Shown piece by piece: positions 11,737 through 18,593 of a stretch of DNA of 33,852 nt. Location: NCBI GenBank assembly GCA_023512105.1, contig JAIMAE010000018.1, positions 1-33,852 on the forward strand, written 5' to 3'. The notes under the pieces were generated by a model that saw nothing but the letters and a program-made list of their open reading frames with translations, was not told the DNA's origin and searched no databases. The DNA comes from Bacillota bacterium. Lineage in GTDB: Bacteria > Bacillota > Sulfobacillia > Sulfobacillales > Sulfobacillaceae. A program made the translations under genes and the position numbers. Position 1 is the stretch's first letter. Each line of letters begins with the position of its first letter.

Positions 11737-13257
11737 GTGAGGCAGGTGGAGCGCCCGGGTGGGGTAGAGTCCCGCTTAATTTGGCACAACTTTCAGGCCG
11801 CAGTCCAGCTGGCCCAGGCCGATGCCGCGGCGGTGCTGGCTCGACCCTTCTCTCCGGAGGAAGACGGACTAGAGGTCTTGGCTCAGTTTGGCGACGAGAG
11901 CGTGCTGGAGACCGTAGAGACCTTGGCCGCGGTAGCTCCCGAACGGTGGGAGCACCTTCGCCCGGGCCACGGCGATCCCATCGTCTGGCGCCTCAGCCCG
12001 GCCCACGAACGGTGGCTGCCTTTGTACCTGGAGCGCGACCCGGTCGGTTACCTGTTTCTCAAGTACCAGGCGCCTCGCCACTGGTCGGAAGAGCTGGAGC
12101 GCCGGCTCAAGACCTTGGTCGACGCCTTGGGCTTTCACGTCGCGATGTGGCGGCTGAGCCGGGAGGCCCAACTCTTCCGGGCGGTGGTGGATCAATCGGT
12201 CGACGCCATCGCCATCGTGGACGGACAGGGGCGGGTGGTATATGCCAATGGCGCCCACGCGCGCCTGCTTGGGCGTTCGAGTCCCCGCGACCTGGTGGGC
12301 CGCAGGTTGGACCAGATTGTGCCCGGCCTGCCCGATTTCACCCGCGACAGCGCCACCTTGCCGTACCGGGCCCAGGAGATCGCGGTGGGGCCGGACCGCC
12401 AACGCTGGGTGGACAGCCACGCCTTTCCGGTCACGGTGGACGACAATCAGCGTCGCTACCTGGCCGTCATCCACCGCGACGTCACCGGTCCGCACGAGCT
12501 TCGGCGCCGTCTCGAGGTGAAGAACGACGAGCTGTCGGCCGTCAACGCCCGGCTTCGGCAGGCCCAGCTGACCCAGGAGACGTTCTTGGCCATGGTGACC
12601 CATGAGCTGAAGACGCCGCTGCACATCTTGCTCAACGCGGTGGCCACCTTGAAACGCCGGGGGGATGCGCTGGAGGAGGGGGCGCGGCAGGAGATTCTGG
12701 AGATCTTGGAGGAGTCGGGCACCCAACTGGGCGTACTGATCGAAGACCTGTTGACTGTCACCCGGATTCAAACCGGCGCCTTGACGGTGGAGGCGGAGCC
12801 GCTCGACCTGGTCCGGGAGGTCGAGTCCTGCGTGCAGTGTTGGAACGATGACCGAATAGCCCTGCGTCTGGAGAGCTGCCCCAACGAGGTGCCGATTCTG
12901 GTCGGAGACCGGCGACGGATGCGTCAAGTGCTGGATAACCTATTGGCGAACGCTTTGGCCCATTGCCGGACCCAGGTGGTGATCAGCATGGGGCTGGAGG
13001 AGCAGGCGGTGGTGCTCGAGATCTGGAACGACGGGGAGGCCATCGCCGAGGAGGAGCGAGAGCAGATCTTTCAACCGTTTTTCCGCGGCAAACACAGTCC
13101 TCCGGGCGGGGTGGGTCTGGGATTGGCCGTGGCCCGCGGGTTGGTGGAGGCCCACGGCGGCCGGATCGAGGCCGTCCCCACCCAAGACGGGGCTCGGTTT
13201 AAGGTCTGGCTGCCCTACGGTTCTCCGGCTGGGGGGTTTCAAGATGACGGCCGTTGA
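11737..13257 (+). CDS. Soluble PAS-domain sensor histidine kinase
   Basis: This encodes about 506 aa from GTG 11737, chosen because AAGGGGAG lies about 11 bases upstream; a TTG at 11728 and GTG at 11746 are alternatives. There is no membrane segment. An N-terminal domain of about 140 residues (possibly GAF-like, not certain) is followed by a PAS domain around residues 145-255 (VVDQSVDAIAIVDGQGRVVY). Then come a short coiled linker, HisKA with the phospho-accepting His289 in MVTHELKTPLH, and the ATPase domain. The latter shows the N box in VLDNLLANAL, IWNDGEAI and GVGLGLAVARGLVEAHGG. It overlaps its response regulator gene by 14 bases, so the two are a cognate pair. The signal is unknown; a cytoplasmic cue such as redox or a metabolite is an inference from the lack of membrane helices. 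Confidence 0.88.
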   Translation: MRQVERPGGVESRLIWHNFQAAVQLAQADAAAVLARPFSPEEDGLEVLAQFGDESVLETVETLAAVAPERWEHLRPGHGDPIVWRLSPAHERWLPLYLERDPVGYLFLKYQAPRHWSEELERRLKTLVDALGFHVAMWRLSREAQLFRAVVDQSVDAIAIVDGQGRVVYANGAHARLLGRSSPRDLVGRRLDQIVPGLPDFTRDSATLPYRAQEIAVGPDRQRWVDSHAFPVTVDDNQRRYLAVIHRDVTGPHELRRRLEVKNDELSAVNARLRQAQLTQETFLAMVTHELKTPLHILLNAVATLKRRGDALEEGARQEILEILEESGTQLGVLIEDLLTVTRIQTGALTVEAEPLDLVREVESCVQCWNDDRIALRLESCPNEVPILVGDRRRMRQVLDNLLANALAHCRTQVVISMGLEEQAVVLEIWNDGEAIAEEEREQIFQPFFRGKHSPPGGVGLGLAVARGLVEAHGGRIEAVPTQDGARFKVWLPYGSPAGGFQDDGR

Positions 13258-13999
13258 CGAGGGGCGCGGAAGCGCTCACGTCCAGCGCCTCCTGGTGGTG
13301 GAGGACGAGCCGCGGGCCCAGCGGCTGCTCAAGGCCAACCTGGAGCCGGCGGGATTTGCGCTCCGCTTGGTCGGCACCGGAGAGGAGGCGCTGGCAGCCT
13401 TCTCGGAGTGGGCGCCCGACCTCATCTTGTTGGACCTGATGTTGCCGGGGATGTCTGGGTTGGAGGTCCTGGCGCGAATCCGGGAGACCAGCGATGTGCC
13501 GGTGATCATCGTCTCCGCCAAGGACCAGGTGGCGGATAAGGTGGCGGGGTTGCACCTGGGGGCGGACGACTACCTGGTCAAACCCTACGCCATCGAGGAG
13601 CTGCTTGCGCGCATCGACGCCGTCTCCCGCCGACAGAAAGGGGCCAGTCCCGGCTTGCGCCAGGTGGGGGCGATCACCTTGGACTTGCGCCACCACCGGG
13701 TCGAGGTGGAAGGGCGGGAGGTGGTGTTGAGCCGCACCGAATACGAACTGCTGGCCTTGCTGGGGAGGCACGTCAACCGGGTGGTGGTGGCCGACGCCCT
13801 GTTAAGCGAGGTCTGGGGGCCGGAGTACCGGGGCGAATACGGGATTTTGCACGTGACCATGAGCCGGCTGCGCAAGAAGCTGGGCAAGGCGGGAAAGACG
13901 CAGATTGTCACCCGGCCCGGGGTAGGATACGTGTTGCGCGAGGGGCAAGCGGATTGGGCTGAGGGAGGGGAAGAGCTGTCGGTGGGGGAATCGGAGTAA
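13244..13999 (+). CDS. OmpR/PhoB-family response regulator
   Basis: This encodes 251 aa from an ATG inside the kinase gene. The receiver domain (about residues 14-130) has the acidic pair Glu20-Asp21, phospho-acceptor Asp64 in ILLDLMLPGMSG, Ser91 in VIIVSAKD and Lys113 in YLVKPY. The C-terminal winged helix (about residues 140-238) shows LSRTEYELLALLGRH, SEVWGPEYRGEYGIL and the recognition helix in VTMSRLRKKLGK, ending with TRPGVGYVL. The VWGPEY form is seen in KdpE-type regulators, but no kdp genes are present here. It would be a DNA-binding transcription factor activated by the upstream kinase. An acidic tail of about 15 residues follows the winged helix. Targets are unknown; the monooxygenase-like gene 51 bases downstream is one candidate. 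Confidence 0.93.
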   Translation: MTAVDEGRGSAHVQRLLVVEDEPRAQRLLKANLEPAGFALRLVGTGEEALAAFSEWAPDLILLDLMLPGMSGLEVLARIRETSDVPVIIVSAKDQVADKVAGLHLGADDYLVKPYAIEELLARIDAVSRRQKGASPGLRQVGAITLDLRHHRVEVEGREVVLSRTEYELLALLGRHVNRVVVADALLSEVWGPEYRGEYGILHVTMSRLRKKLGKAGKTQIVTRPGVGYVLREGQADWAEGGEELSVGESE

Positions 14000-14050
14000 G
14001 CGGGCCGGGCACCGGGGCGAAACAACCTGGGGAGAGGATTTGAGCCAGCG

Positions 14051-15034
14051 ATGAGTCACGAGATACCGCAGCGCGTCATCAACCCCATCCGCCTTGGGTT
14101 TTCCTGGGTGCAAGAGCGCTTGGGGCGAGTGGCCAATCGCTACGAGGAGGCCTCGATCGAGGTCCAGCCGGAAGAGCATTTCCATTATCGCCCGCTTTGG
14201 GACTCTGACCACGAGCTGTTCGATCCGACGTACAGTAAGATCCGGCTGTCAGACTGGTATCGGTACGTCGACCCTCGGCAGTATTACTACTTCAGCTACA
14301 ACGCGGCCCGCAACAAGACTGCGGAGCAGCTGGAGTCGGTGATGCAATGGGGTGAGCAAAGTGGACCGCTCGACCGCCTTGCGCCGGCCTGGCGCCAGTT
14401 CGTCGGCACCACCCTGGCGCCCTTGCGCCACTTCGAGTACGGGGCCCACCTGGCCTTAGTCGAGGTCAGCCGGTTTGCCTACGGCAGCACCATTGAGCAA
14501 TCGGCGATTTTCTCTGCCTTCGACCACCTGGCCAATGCTCAGGCCATCACCAAGCTGGTGCTGCGGATGGGCGGCGGGAGCGCGGAGCTGGCCGAGGCCA
14601 AACGGCGATGGTTGGAAGAGGCGCCCTTGCAGCCGCTGCGGGCTATGCTCGAAGCTATTTTGGCCACCCGCGACTGGGGCGAGCAGTGGTTCGCCTTGAA
14701 GGTGGTGTTAAGCCCGTTGTTGTATGCCAACCTTTACGGCGGGGCCGAGGCGGGATTGCGAGCGGATGGCCACGAGGTGTTGGCCTTTTGGTGTGCCACC
14801 CGCTTGAACTGGTATCGCGAAGATCAGCAATGGTGCGAAGCCTTGTTGCGTTGCTTGCTCGAAGAAACGGTGCATGCCAATCGGCCGACGCTGCACGCCT
14901 GGTTTGAACAGTGGTATCCAGCGGCTCGAGCCGCCGTCGAAGCGCTCGTGCTCTCGCTTCCCCCTGCCCGACGTGTTAAGGCGCTCTCTGAGGAAGACTT
15001 AACCCCTTACCGAGAGCTTCTCTTCGCTGAGTGA
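14051..15034 (+). CDS. Orphan protein resembling the beta subunit of bacterial multicomponent monooxygenase hydroxylases
   Basis: This encodes 327 aa from an ATG with GGGGAGAGGATTT upstream. Length and motifs resemble the hydroxylase beta subunit of phenol/toluene monooxygenases (DmpL/TmoE-like). The motifs are KIRLSDWYRYVDPRQYYYFS followed by a long helix starting YNAARNKTAEQLESVM, and VEVSRFAYGSTIEQSAIF followed by DHLANAQAITKLVL. In the known complexes this ferritin-like subunit supports the alpha subunit, which carries the diiron site. Here no alpha subunit, coupling protein or reductase is in the window. It follows the two-component pair by 51 bases. It could be an orphan relative with another role, or a piece of a complex encoded elsewhere. 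The family call is from memory of motifs and should be tested by a profile search. Confidence 0.6.
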   Translation: MSHEIPQRVINPIRLGFSWVQERLGRVANRYEEASIEVQPEEHFHYRPLWDSDHELFDPTYSKIRLSDWYRYVDPRQYYYFSYNAARNKTAEQLESVMQWGEQSGPLDRLAPAWRQFVGTTLAPLRHFEYGAHLALVEVSRFAYGSTIEQSAIFSAFDHLANAQAITKLVLRMGGGSAELAEAKRRWLEEAPLQPLRAMLEAILATRDWGEQWFALKVVLSPLLYANLYGGAEAGLRADGHEVLAFWCATRLNWYREDQQWCEALLRCLLEETVHANRPTLHAWFEQWYPAARAAVEALVLSLPPARRVKALSEEDLTPYRELLFAE

Positions 15035-15104
15035 CTTTGGCCGTGAAACCGAAGGCCTCTCCCTTACGTTTTACCCCATAGGAGGGGGAGAGGGGGAAGC
15101 AGTC

Positions 15105-15509
15105 GTGGGCTGGCGCTTCGGACGGGCTCGCAACCATTATCGGCGGCAGGGATACGCCTGGGGATTTAGACTGGGCAGAGAGTGGTACTTTTTAGGTCGC
15201 TGGGGCGAGCGGCCGGCGGTGGCGATACAGCGCGGCCTGTGGTGGCGGCCCGCCGGCGCCATTCACTGGGTGCGTCTGGATGGTCCGTCGGGATTTTGGT
15301 GGGCCACGCGTCGGGACCGCTGCGTGGTGTTGCTGGGCTACGGGATGGGCCCGTCCCTGGTGGTCGCGCAGGGCAAGTGGCGCCGCCTGATCCTGGCTCC
15401 GAGGCGGGCGCTGACCGTGCCCCTGCCCGAAGCCGGCGCCTGCTGGATACGGCGACTGCCGGAGGCGTCGGGGCGGTGGCCCACAGCGCCGCGTTTACAT
15501 GGGTTGTGA
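15105..15509 (+). CDS. Hypothetical basic, tryptophan-rich protein
   Basis: This encodes 134 aa from a GTG preceded by GGAGGGGGAGAGGGGG. It is rich in Arg, Trp and Gly, with repeated tryptophans in the first 65 residues (GREWYFLGRWGERP, RGLWWRPAGAIHWVR), suggesting a small beta-rich or membrane-associated fold. I recognise no family. The ribosome site lies in an inverted repeat (CCTCTCCC at 15056-15063 with GGGAGAGG at 15086-15093) that could hide it. It sits between the monooxygenase-like gene and smpB, in the same direction. Real coding is likely but not certain. Confidence 0.5.
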   Translation: MGWRFGRARNHYRRQGYAWGFRLGREWYFLGRWGERPAVAIQRGLWWRPAGAIHWVRLDGPSGFWWATRRDRCVVLLGYGMGPSLVVAQGKWRRLILAPRRALTVPLPEAGACWIRRLPEASGRWPTAPRLHGL

Positions 15510-15523
15510 CCGGAGAGCCGCGG

Positions 15524-15529
15524 TATAAT
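15524..15529 (+). promoter_or_regulatory. Consensus -10 element before smpB
   Basis: A perfect TATAAT lies 42 bases before the smpB start. TTGTGA is found 14 bases upstream, which is too close for a standard -35, so this would rely on the -10 or on another factor. Confidence 0.45.
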
Positions 15530-15571
15530 GGGGAGGCAAGGACCTCGGAATGAAGGAAGGGTCGAGACCCC

Positions 15572-16033
15572 ATGCCGGCGGAAAAGACCATCGCGGAGAA
15601 TCGCAAGGCGTACCATGACTACTTTATCGAGGAAGTCATCGAAGCCGGCTTGGTATTAAGTGGCACGGAAGTCAAATCCTTGCGCTTGGGGCGCGTCAAC
15701 CTGCGCGACAGCTTTGCGCGCATCGACCGCGGCGAGGCCTTTTTGATGAACTGCCACATCGCCCCGTACGAGCAGGGCAATCGATGGAACCACGACCCCT
15801 ACCGAACTCGCAAGTTGCTCTTGCACAAACGGGAGATTCGCGAACTGCTGGCAAAAAGTCGTGAAAAGGGGTATACTTTAGTTCCGGTGCGAATGTACTT
15901 TGACCAGCACGGTCGGGCCAAAGTGGCGTTGGCGGTGGCGCGGGGCAAGAAGGTGTACGATAAGCGGCAATCCATCGCTCAGCGCGATGCCATGCGCCAG
16001 ATCGACCGGGCGTTGAAAGAGCGCCGTCGGTAA
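15572..16033 (+). CDS. smpB: tmRNA-binding protein SmpB
   Basis: This encodes 153 aa from an ATG with GAAGGAAGGG upstream. Family motifs are [14 protein letters not shown] at the N-terminus, [45 protein letters not shown], and the basic C-terminal tail ([19 protein letters not shown], ending KERRR). The tail enters the ribosomal mRNA channel. SmpB delivers tmRNA to stalled ribosomes. The gene ends two bases before the tmRNA gene, so the protein and RNA partners are adjacent. Confidence 0.97.
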   Translation: MPAEKTIAENRKAYHDYFIEEVIEAGLVLSGTEVKSLRLGRVNLRDSFARIDRGEAFLMNCHIAPYEQGNRWNHDPYRTRKLLLHKREIRELLAKSREKGYTLVPVRMYFDQHGRAKVALAVARGKKVYDKRQSIAQRDAMRQIDRALKERRR

Positions 16034-16034
16034 C

Positions 16035-16385
16035 GGGGGCGAACTAGATTCGACGGGGATAGTGGGTCGTCAGATAGCGGGCCGAGCTCCGGACGCTCGA
16101 AAAACAGCCGGAACCCAATAAGTGCCAACGACACTGCTGAATACGCTTTAGCTGCTTAATGCGGCTGACGTTCCGGTTCGCCGCTCCCACCGGGGAGCCG
16201 AGAACGTAAAAACCGTGGGATATCCGACCGATAGGCCCGGATCGGCCGGAGAAACGAGGGCTGGTCCGTCCACAGCGTGCTCTGTGCGCGGTGGCCGGAC
16301 GAGACGAATACACAGGGCTACGCTCGTAGAAGTCTGACGGGTCGCATCTTCGGACGGGACGGGCAGTACGTCCCCGCCTCCACCA
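16035..16385 (+). ncRNA. ssrA: Transfer-messenger RNA
   Basis: The RNA is about 351 nt. The 5' end GGGGGCGAACTAGATTCGAC is typical of tmRNA. It pairs as GGGGGCG with CGCCTCC at 16375-16381, followed by ACCA at 16382-16385. The tag reading frame starts at the GCC resume codon at 16124 and ends at TAA 16157-16159, encoding ANDTAEYALAA (AANDTAEYALAA with the charged alanine). This ends in the ALAA degron seen by ClpXP-type proteases. It rescues stalled ribosomes together with SmpB. The T-arm is odd: GGGACG/CGTCCC closes a GGCAGTA loop instead of the expected TTCRANT. Confidence 0.95.
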
Positions 16386-16390
16386 AGTTT

Positions 16391-16423
16391 TTCCCTCACC
16401 GATCCTTTGGGAGGGAATTTTTT
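16391..16423 (+). terminator. Intrinsic terminator of ssrA
   Basis: TTCCCTC (16391-16397) pairs with GAGGGAA (16411-16417) and is followed at once by six Ts. It lies 5 bases after the mature tmRNA 3' end. Confidence 0.85.
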
Positions 16424-16449
16424 ATCGGAACAAGACAAGGAGCGGCGAA

Positions 16450-17196
16450 ATGGAGCGGCCAGACGGAAGAGGTTGGGACGAGCTCAGGCCGGTGGAACTG
16501 ACCTTAGGGGTTAACGCCTGGGCTGAAGGCTCGTGTTTGATCAAGATGGGGCGCACAACGGTGCTGGTCACGGTGACGGTGGAAGAAAAAGTACCGCAAT
16601 TTTTGCGGGGGATGGGACAGGGATGGATCAACGCGGAGTACGGCATGCTCCCCCGGGCCACCCTCGAGCGCACGCCCCGGGAGGCGGCGCGCGGGCGACA
16701 ACAGGGGCGCACGCAAGAAATCCAGCGCTTGATCGGGCGTGCATTGAGGGCCGTCACCGACCTTCAGGCCATCGGCGAGCGGACCTTCATCGTCGATTGC
16801 GACGTCATCCAGGCGGATGGCGGCACTCGGGCCGCTGCCATCTCGGCAGGATTTTTGGCTTTGGCCCAAGCGTTGTATCGGATGCACGATAGCCTGCCTT
16901 TTCCCTCGCCTCCCTTAAAGGATTGGTTGGCGGCGGTCAGCGTGGGGTGGGACGGGGGCGGACCTCGCCTGGACCTGGACTATGCCGAGGACTCCCAAAT
17001 GGCGGTGGATTTCAACGTGGTCATGACCGGGCGGGGGCAGATAGCGGAGTTGCAGGGCACCGCAGAGCAACGGCTCTTTGGCCGACCTGAGCTGGACCAG
17101 ATGCTAAGCTTAGCGGAGCGCGGAATCCAAGAAATCATCGGTTATCAGCGCCGGGCCTTTCCCGAGGGAGGGAAGGTGATCGATGCTCCCGAGTAG
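16450..17196 (+). CDS. rph: Ribonuclease PH
   Basis: This encodes 248 aa from an ATG with CAAGGAGCGGCGAA upstream. It starts RPDGRGWDELRPVELTLGV and has the phosphorolytic core motifs WINAEYGMLPRAT, the arginine-rich REAARGRQQGRTQEIQRLIG, VDCDVIQADGGTRAAAISAG and YAEDSQMAVDFNVVMT. Length is typical. It trims tRNA 3' ends by phosphorolysis in the cytoplasm. It is followed by rdgB with a 14-base overlap, a gene pair common in bacteria, and two tRNA genes lie 1 kb downstream. Confidence 0.97.
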   Translation: MERPDGRGWDELRPVELTLGVNAWAEGSCLIKMGRTTVLVTVTVEEKVPQFLRGMGQGWINAEYGMLPRATLERTPREAARGRQQGRTQEIQRLIGRALRAVTDLQAIGERTFIVDCDVIQADGGTRAAAISAGFLALAQALYRMHDSLPFPSPPLKDWLAAVSVGWDGGGPRLDLDYAEDSQMAVDFNVVMTGRGQIAELQGTAEQRLFGRPELDQMLSLAERGIQEIIGYQRRAFPEGGKVIDAPE

Positions 17197-17779
17197 AGTG
17201 ACCTTGGCCAGCCACAACCGCGGGAAATGGGCGGAATTCGCCCGGTTGCTCCAACCTTTGGGGGTGGCGGTGGACTTTTTGGAGGACGCCGAGGGCGACA
17301 TCGTCGACGAGGTGGGCACCACCTATCTGGAGAACGCTCGCCTCAAGGCGATGGATGTGGCCCGGCGACTAGGGGTTTGGGCCCTTGGCGACGATTCCGG
17401 CCTAGAGGTCGATGCCTTGGACGGGGCACCTGGCATCCACTCGGCGAGGTTTGTCAGCGACGATCCCTGGGTCAACACCCGAGAGATCTTGTTGCGTCTG
17501 ACCGCGGTGGCGTGGCCGGGACGCACCGCGCGGATGGTCGCGGTCTTGGTGTTGGCGGCCCCAGACGGCCGTTGGTATTGGGCAGAGGGCCAGGTGGCCG
17601 GACATATCCTAACCTATCCGCGCGGATACGGAGGGTTCGGCGTGGATCCCATCTTCAGCGCCGATGGGCGCCGATCGTTGGCGGAGTGCAGCGACGCGGA
17701 GAAAGATGCCATCTCCCACCGCGGGATAGCCTGTCGGCGGCTTTTTGGTGGCCATGCGATACCTGGTAGTGAGCGATAG
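17183..17779 (+). CDS. rdgB: dITP/XTP pyrophosphatase (RdgB/HAM1)
   Basis: This encodes 198 aa from an ATG inside the end of rph, with GGGAGGGAAGGTGATCG upstream. Signature segments are LASHNRGKWAEF (SxNxxK start), the catalytic loop ALGDDSGLEVDALDGAPG, IHSARF, RGYGGFGVDPIF and SHRGIA. It hydrolyses non-canonical purine nucleoside triphosphates such as dITP and XTP to monophosphates, keeping them out of DNA and RNA. It overlaps both neighbours, so the three genes rph-rdgB-yfcE form one operon. Confidence 0.95.
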   Translation: MLPSRVTLASHNRGKWAEFARLLQPLGVAVDFLEDAEGDIVDEVGTTYLENARLKAMDVARRLGVWALGDDSGLEVDALDGAPGIHSARFVSDDPWVNTREILLRLTAVAWPGRTARMVAVLVLAAPDGRWYWAEGQVAGHILTYPRGYGGFGVDPIFSADGRRSLAECSDAEKDAISHRGIACRRLFGGHAIPGSER

Positions 17780-18227
17780 CCACGGGCATCTTGACCTCTT
17801 GTGGAGCTGGCTGAAGACCTGCCACGCCTCGTGGGACGCCATCATTCACGCCGGGGATTACTATCGCGACGGTCAGGTGCTCAGTCAGCGGCTCGGCCTG
17901 CCGATGTTTGGCGCTCAAGGGAACAACGACCGCGATGCCAACGCGCCTTGGGAGATGGCGTGGCAAGATGGGACCATGCGGCTGGGTGTGATCCATGGAC
18001 ATCAGTGGGATGCGGACCACCGTCTGCGCGGCTTGGCGGAGTGGGCGAAGGGGCGTGGCTGTCAGGTGGTGGTTTTTGGCCACAGCCATGTGGACGGGGT
18101 TTTTCAGCGGGAGGGCCGCTGGTTGGTCAATCCGGGGGCGATTTGGCGGCCTCGACAGGGACGTCCCCCTTCGGTCATGACCCTGGAAGTCCCCAAGGTG
18201 ACTTGGCGTCTTCACCCTCTCAATTGA
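17754..18227 (+). CDS. YfcE/MJ0936-type metallophosphoesterase
   Basis: This encodes 157 aa from ATG 17754, overlapping rdgB by 26 bases; GTG and TTG codons up to 9 bases upstream are possible. All calcineurin-like motifs are present: VSDSHGH (DxH), HAGDYYRD (GDxxxD), AQGNNDRD (GNxD), VIHGHQW and FGHSHVDG, with VNPGAI near the end. Proteins of this family are small manganese-dependent phosphodiesterases or phosphatases in the cytoplasm; the natural substrate is not known. It is the third gene of the rph operon. Confidence 0.88.
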   Translation: MRYLVVSDSHGHLDLLWSWLKTCHASWDAIIHAGDYYRDGQVLSQRLGLPMFGAQGNNDRDANAPWEMAWQDGTMRLGVIHGHQWDADHRLRGLAEWAKGRGCQVVVFGHSHVDGVFQREGRWLVNPGAIWRPRQGRPPSVMTLEVPKVTWRLHPLN

Positions 18228-18252
18228 CGGGTTTTGTCAAGATTGTTATACT
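18224..18252 (+). promoter_or_regulatory. Promoter of the tRNA-Pro/tRNA-Arg pair
   Basis: TTGACG (18224-18229) and TATACT (18247-18252) are separated by 17 bases, close to the sigma-A consensus and the strongest promoter in the window. The -35 overlaps the stop codon of the preceding gene. The first tRNA starts 10 bases after the -10 element. Confidence 0.75.
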
Positions 18253-18261
18253 CGACGAGAG

Positions 18262-18338
18262 CGGGGCGTGGCGCAGCTTGGTAGCGCACTAGCTTTGGGA
18301 GCTAGGGGTCGGGGGTTCGAATCCCCCCGCCCCGACCA
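18262..18338 (+). tRNA. tRNA-Pro (UGG)
   Basis: The tRNA is 77 nt with encoded CCA. The acceptor stem is CGGGGCG/CGCCCCG with discriminator A. The anticodon arm is CTAGC-TTTGGGA-GCTAG with anticodon TGG. The T-arm has a standard GTTCGAATC loop. Confidence 0.96.
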
Positions 18339-18344
18339 GTATGC

Positions 18345-18420
18345 GTCCCCGTAGCTCAGTGGACAGAGCGCGGGACTTCTAATCCCGGCGTCGCAGGTTC
18401 GAATCCTGCCGGGGACACCA
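18345..18420 (+). tRNA. tRNA-Arg (UCU)
   Basis: The tRNA is 76 nt with encoded CCA. The acceptor stem is GTCCCCG/CGGGGAC. The anticodon arm is CGGGA-CTTCTAA-TCCCG with anticodon TCT. The T-arm GCAGGTTCGAATCCTGC is canonical. It is the last chromosomal-type gene before the mobile element, and its 3' half is a likely integration target, although no duplicate of it is visible in the window. Confidence 0.96.
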
Positions 18421-18427
18421 CCCCAAA

Positions 18428-18463
18428 CCCGCATGGCGTAAGGCTTGCGGGATTTTTGTTTTT
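18428..18463 (+). terminator. Intrinsic terminator of the tRNA operon
   Basis: CCCGCA (18428-18433) pairs with TGCGGG (18446-18451), followed by ATTTTTGTTTTT. Confidence 0.8.
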
Positions 18464-18486
18464 CCGCCATCGCGCAATCCTAGACC

Positions 18487-18509
18487 GGCGTCACCACGAG
18501 GCGTCACCA
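18487..18509. repeat. Short direct repeat at the left end of the element
   Basis: GGCGTCACCA occurs twice with a 13-base period (18487-18496 and 18500-18509), directly after the tRNA terminator. It could be an arm-type recombinase or regulator site. With only two copies and no recombinase gene in view, function is open. Confidence 0.4.
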
Positions 18510-18593
18510 GGAGAAGTAAAGGAGTTTTCAGACCGGGGTTCGCGCCGAGGCGAATTGGTTGCCACTTAGACGCCGGGGGCTCGCGGTTGACAG

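Noticed and set aside
18487-18509. The GGCGTCACCA direct repeat as the attachment site duplication of the element.
   Set aside because: Both copies are adjacent on the same side and do not match the tRNA-Arg 3' end, so they cannot be the two flanks of an insertion.
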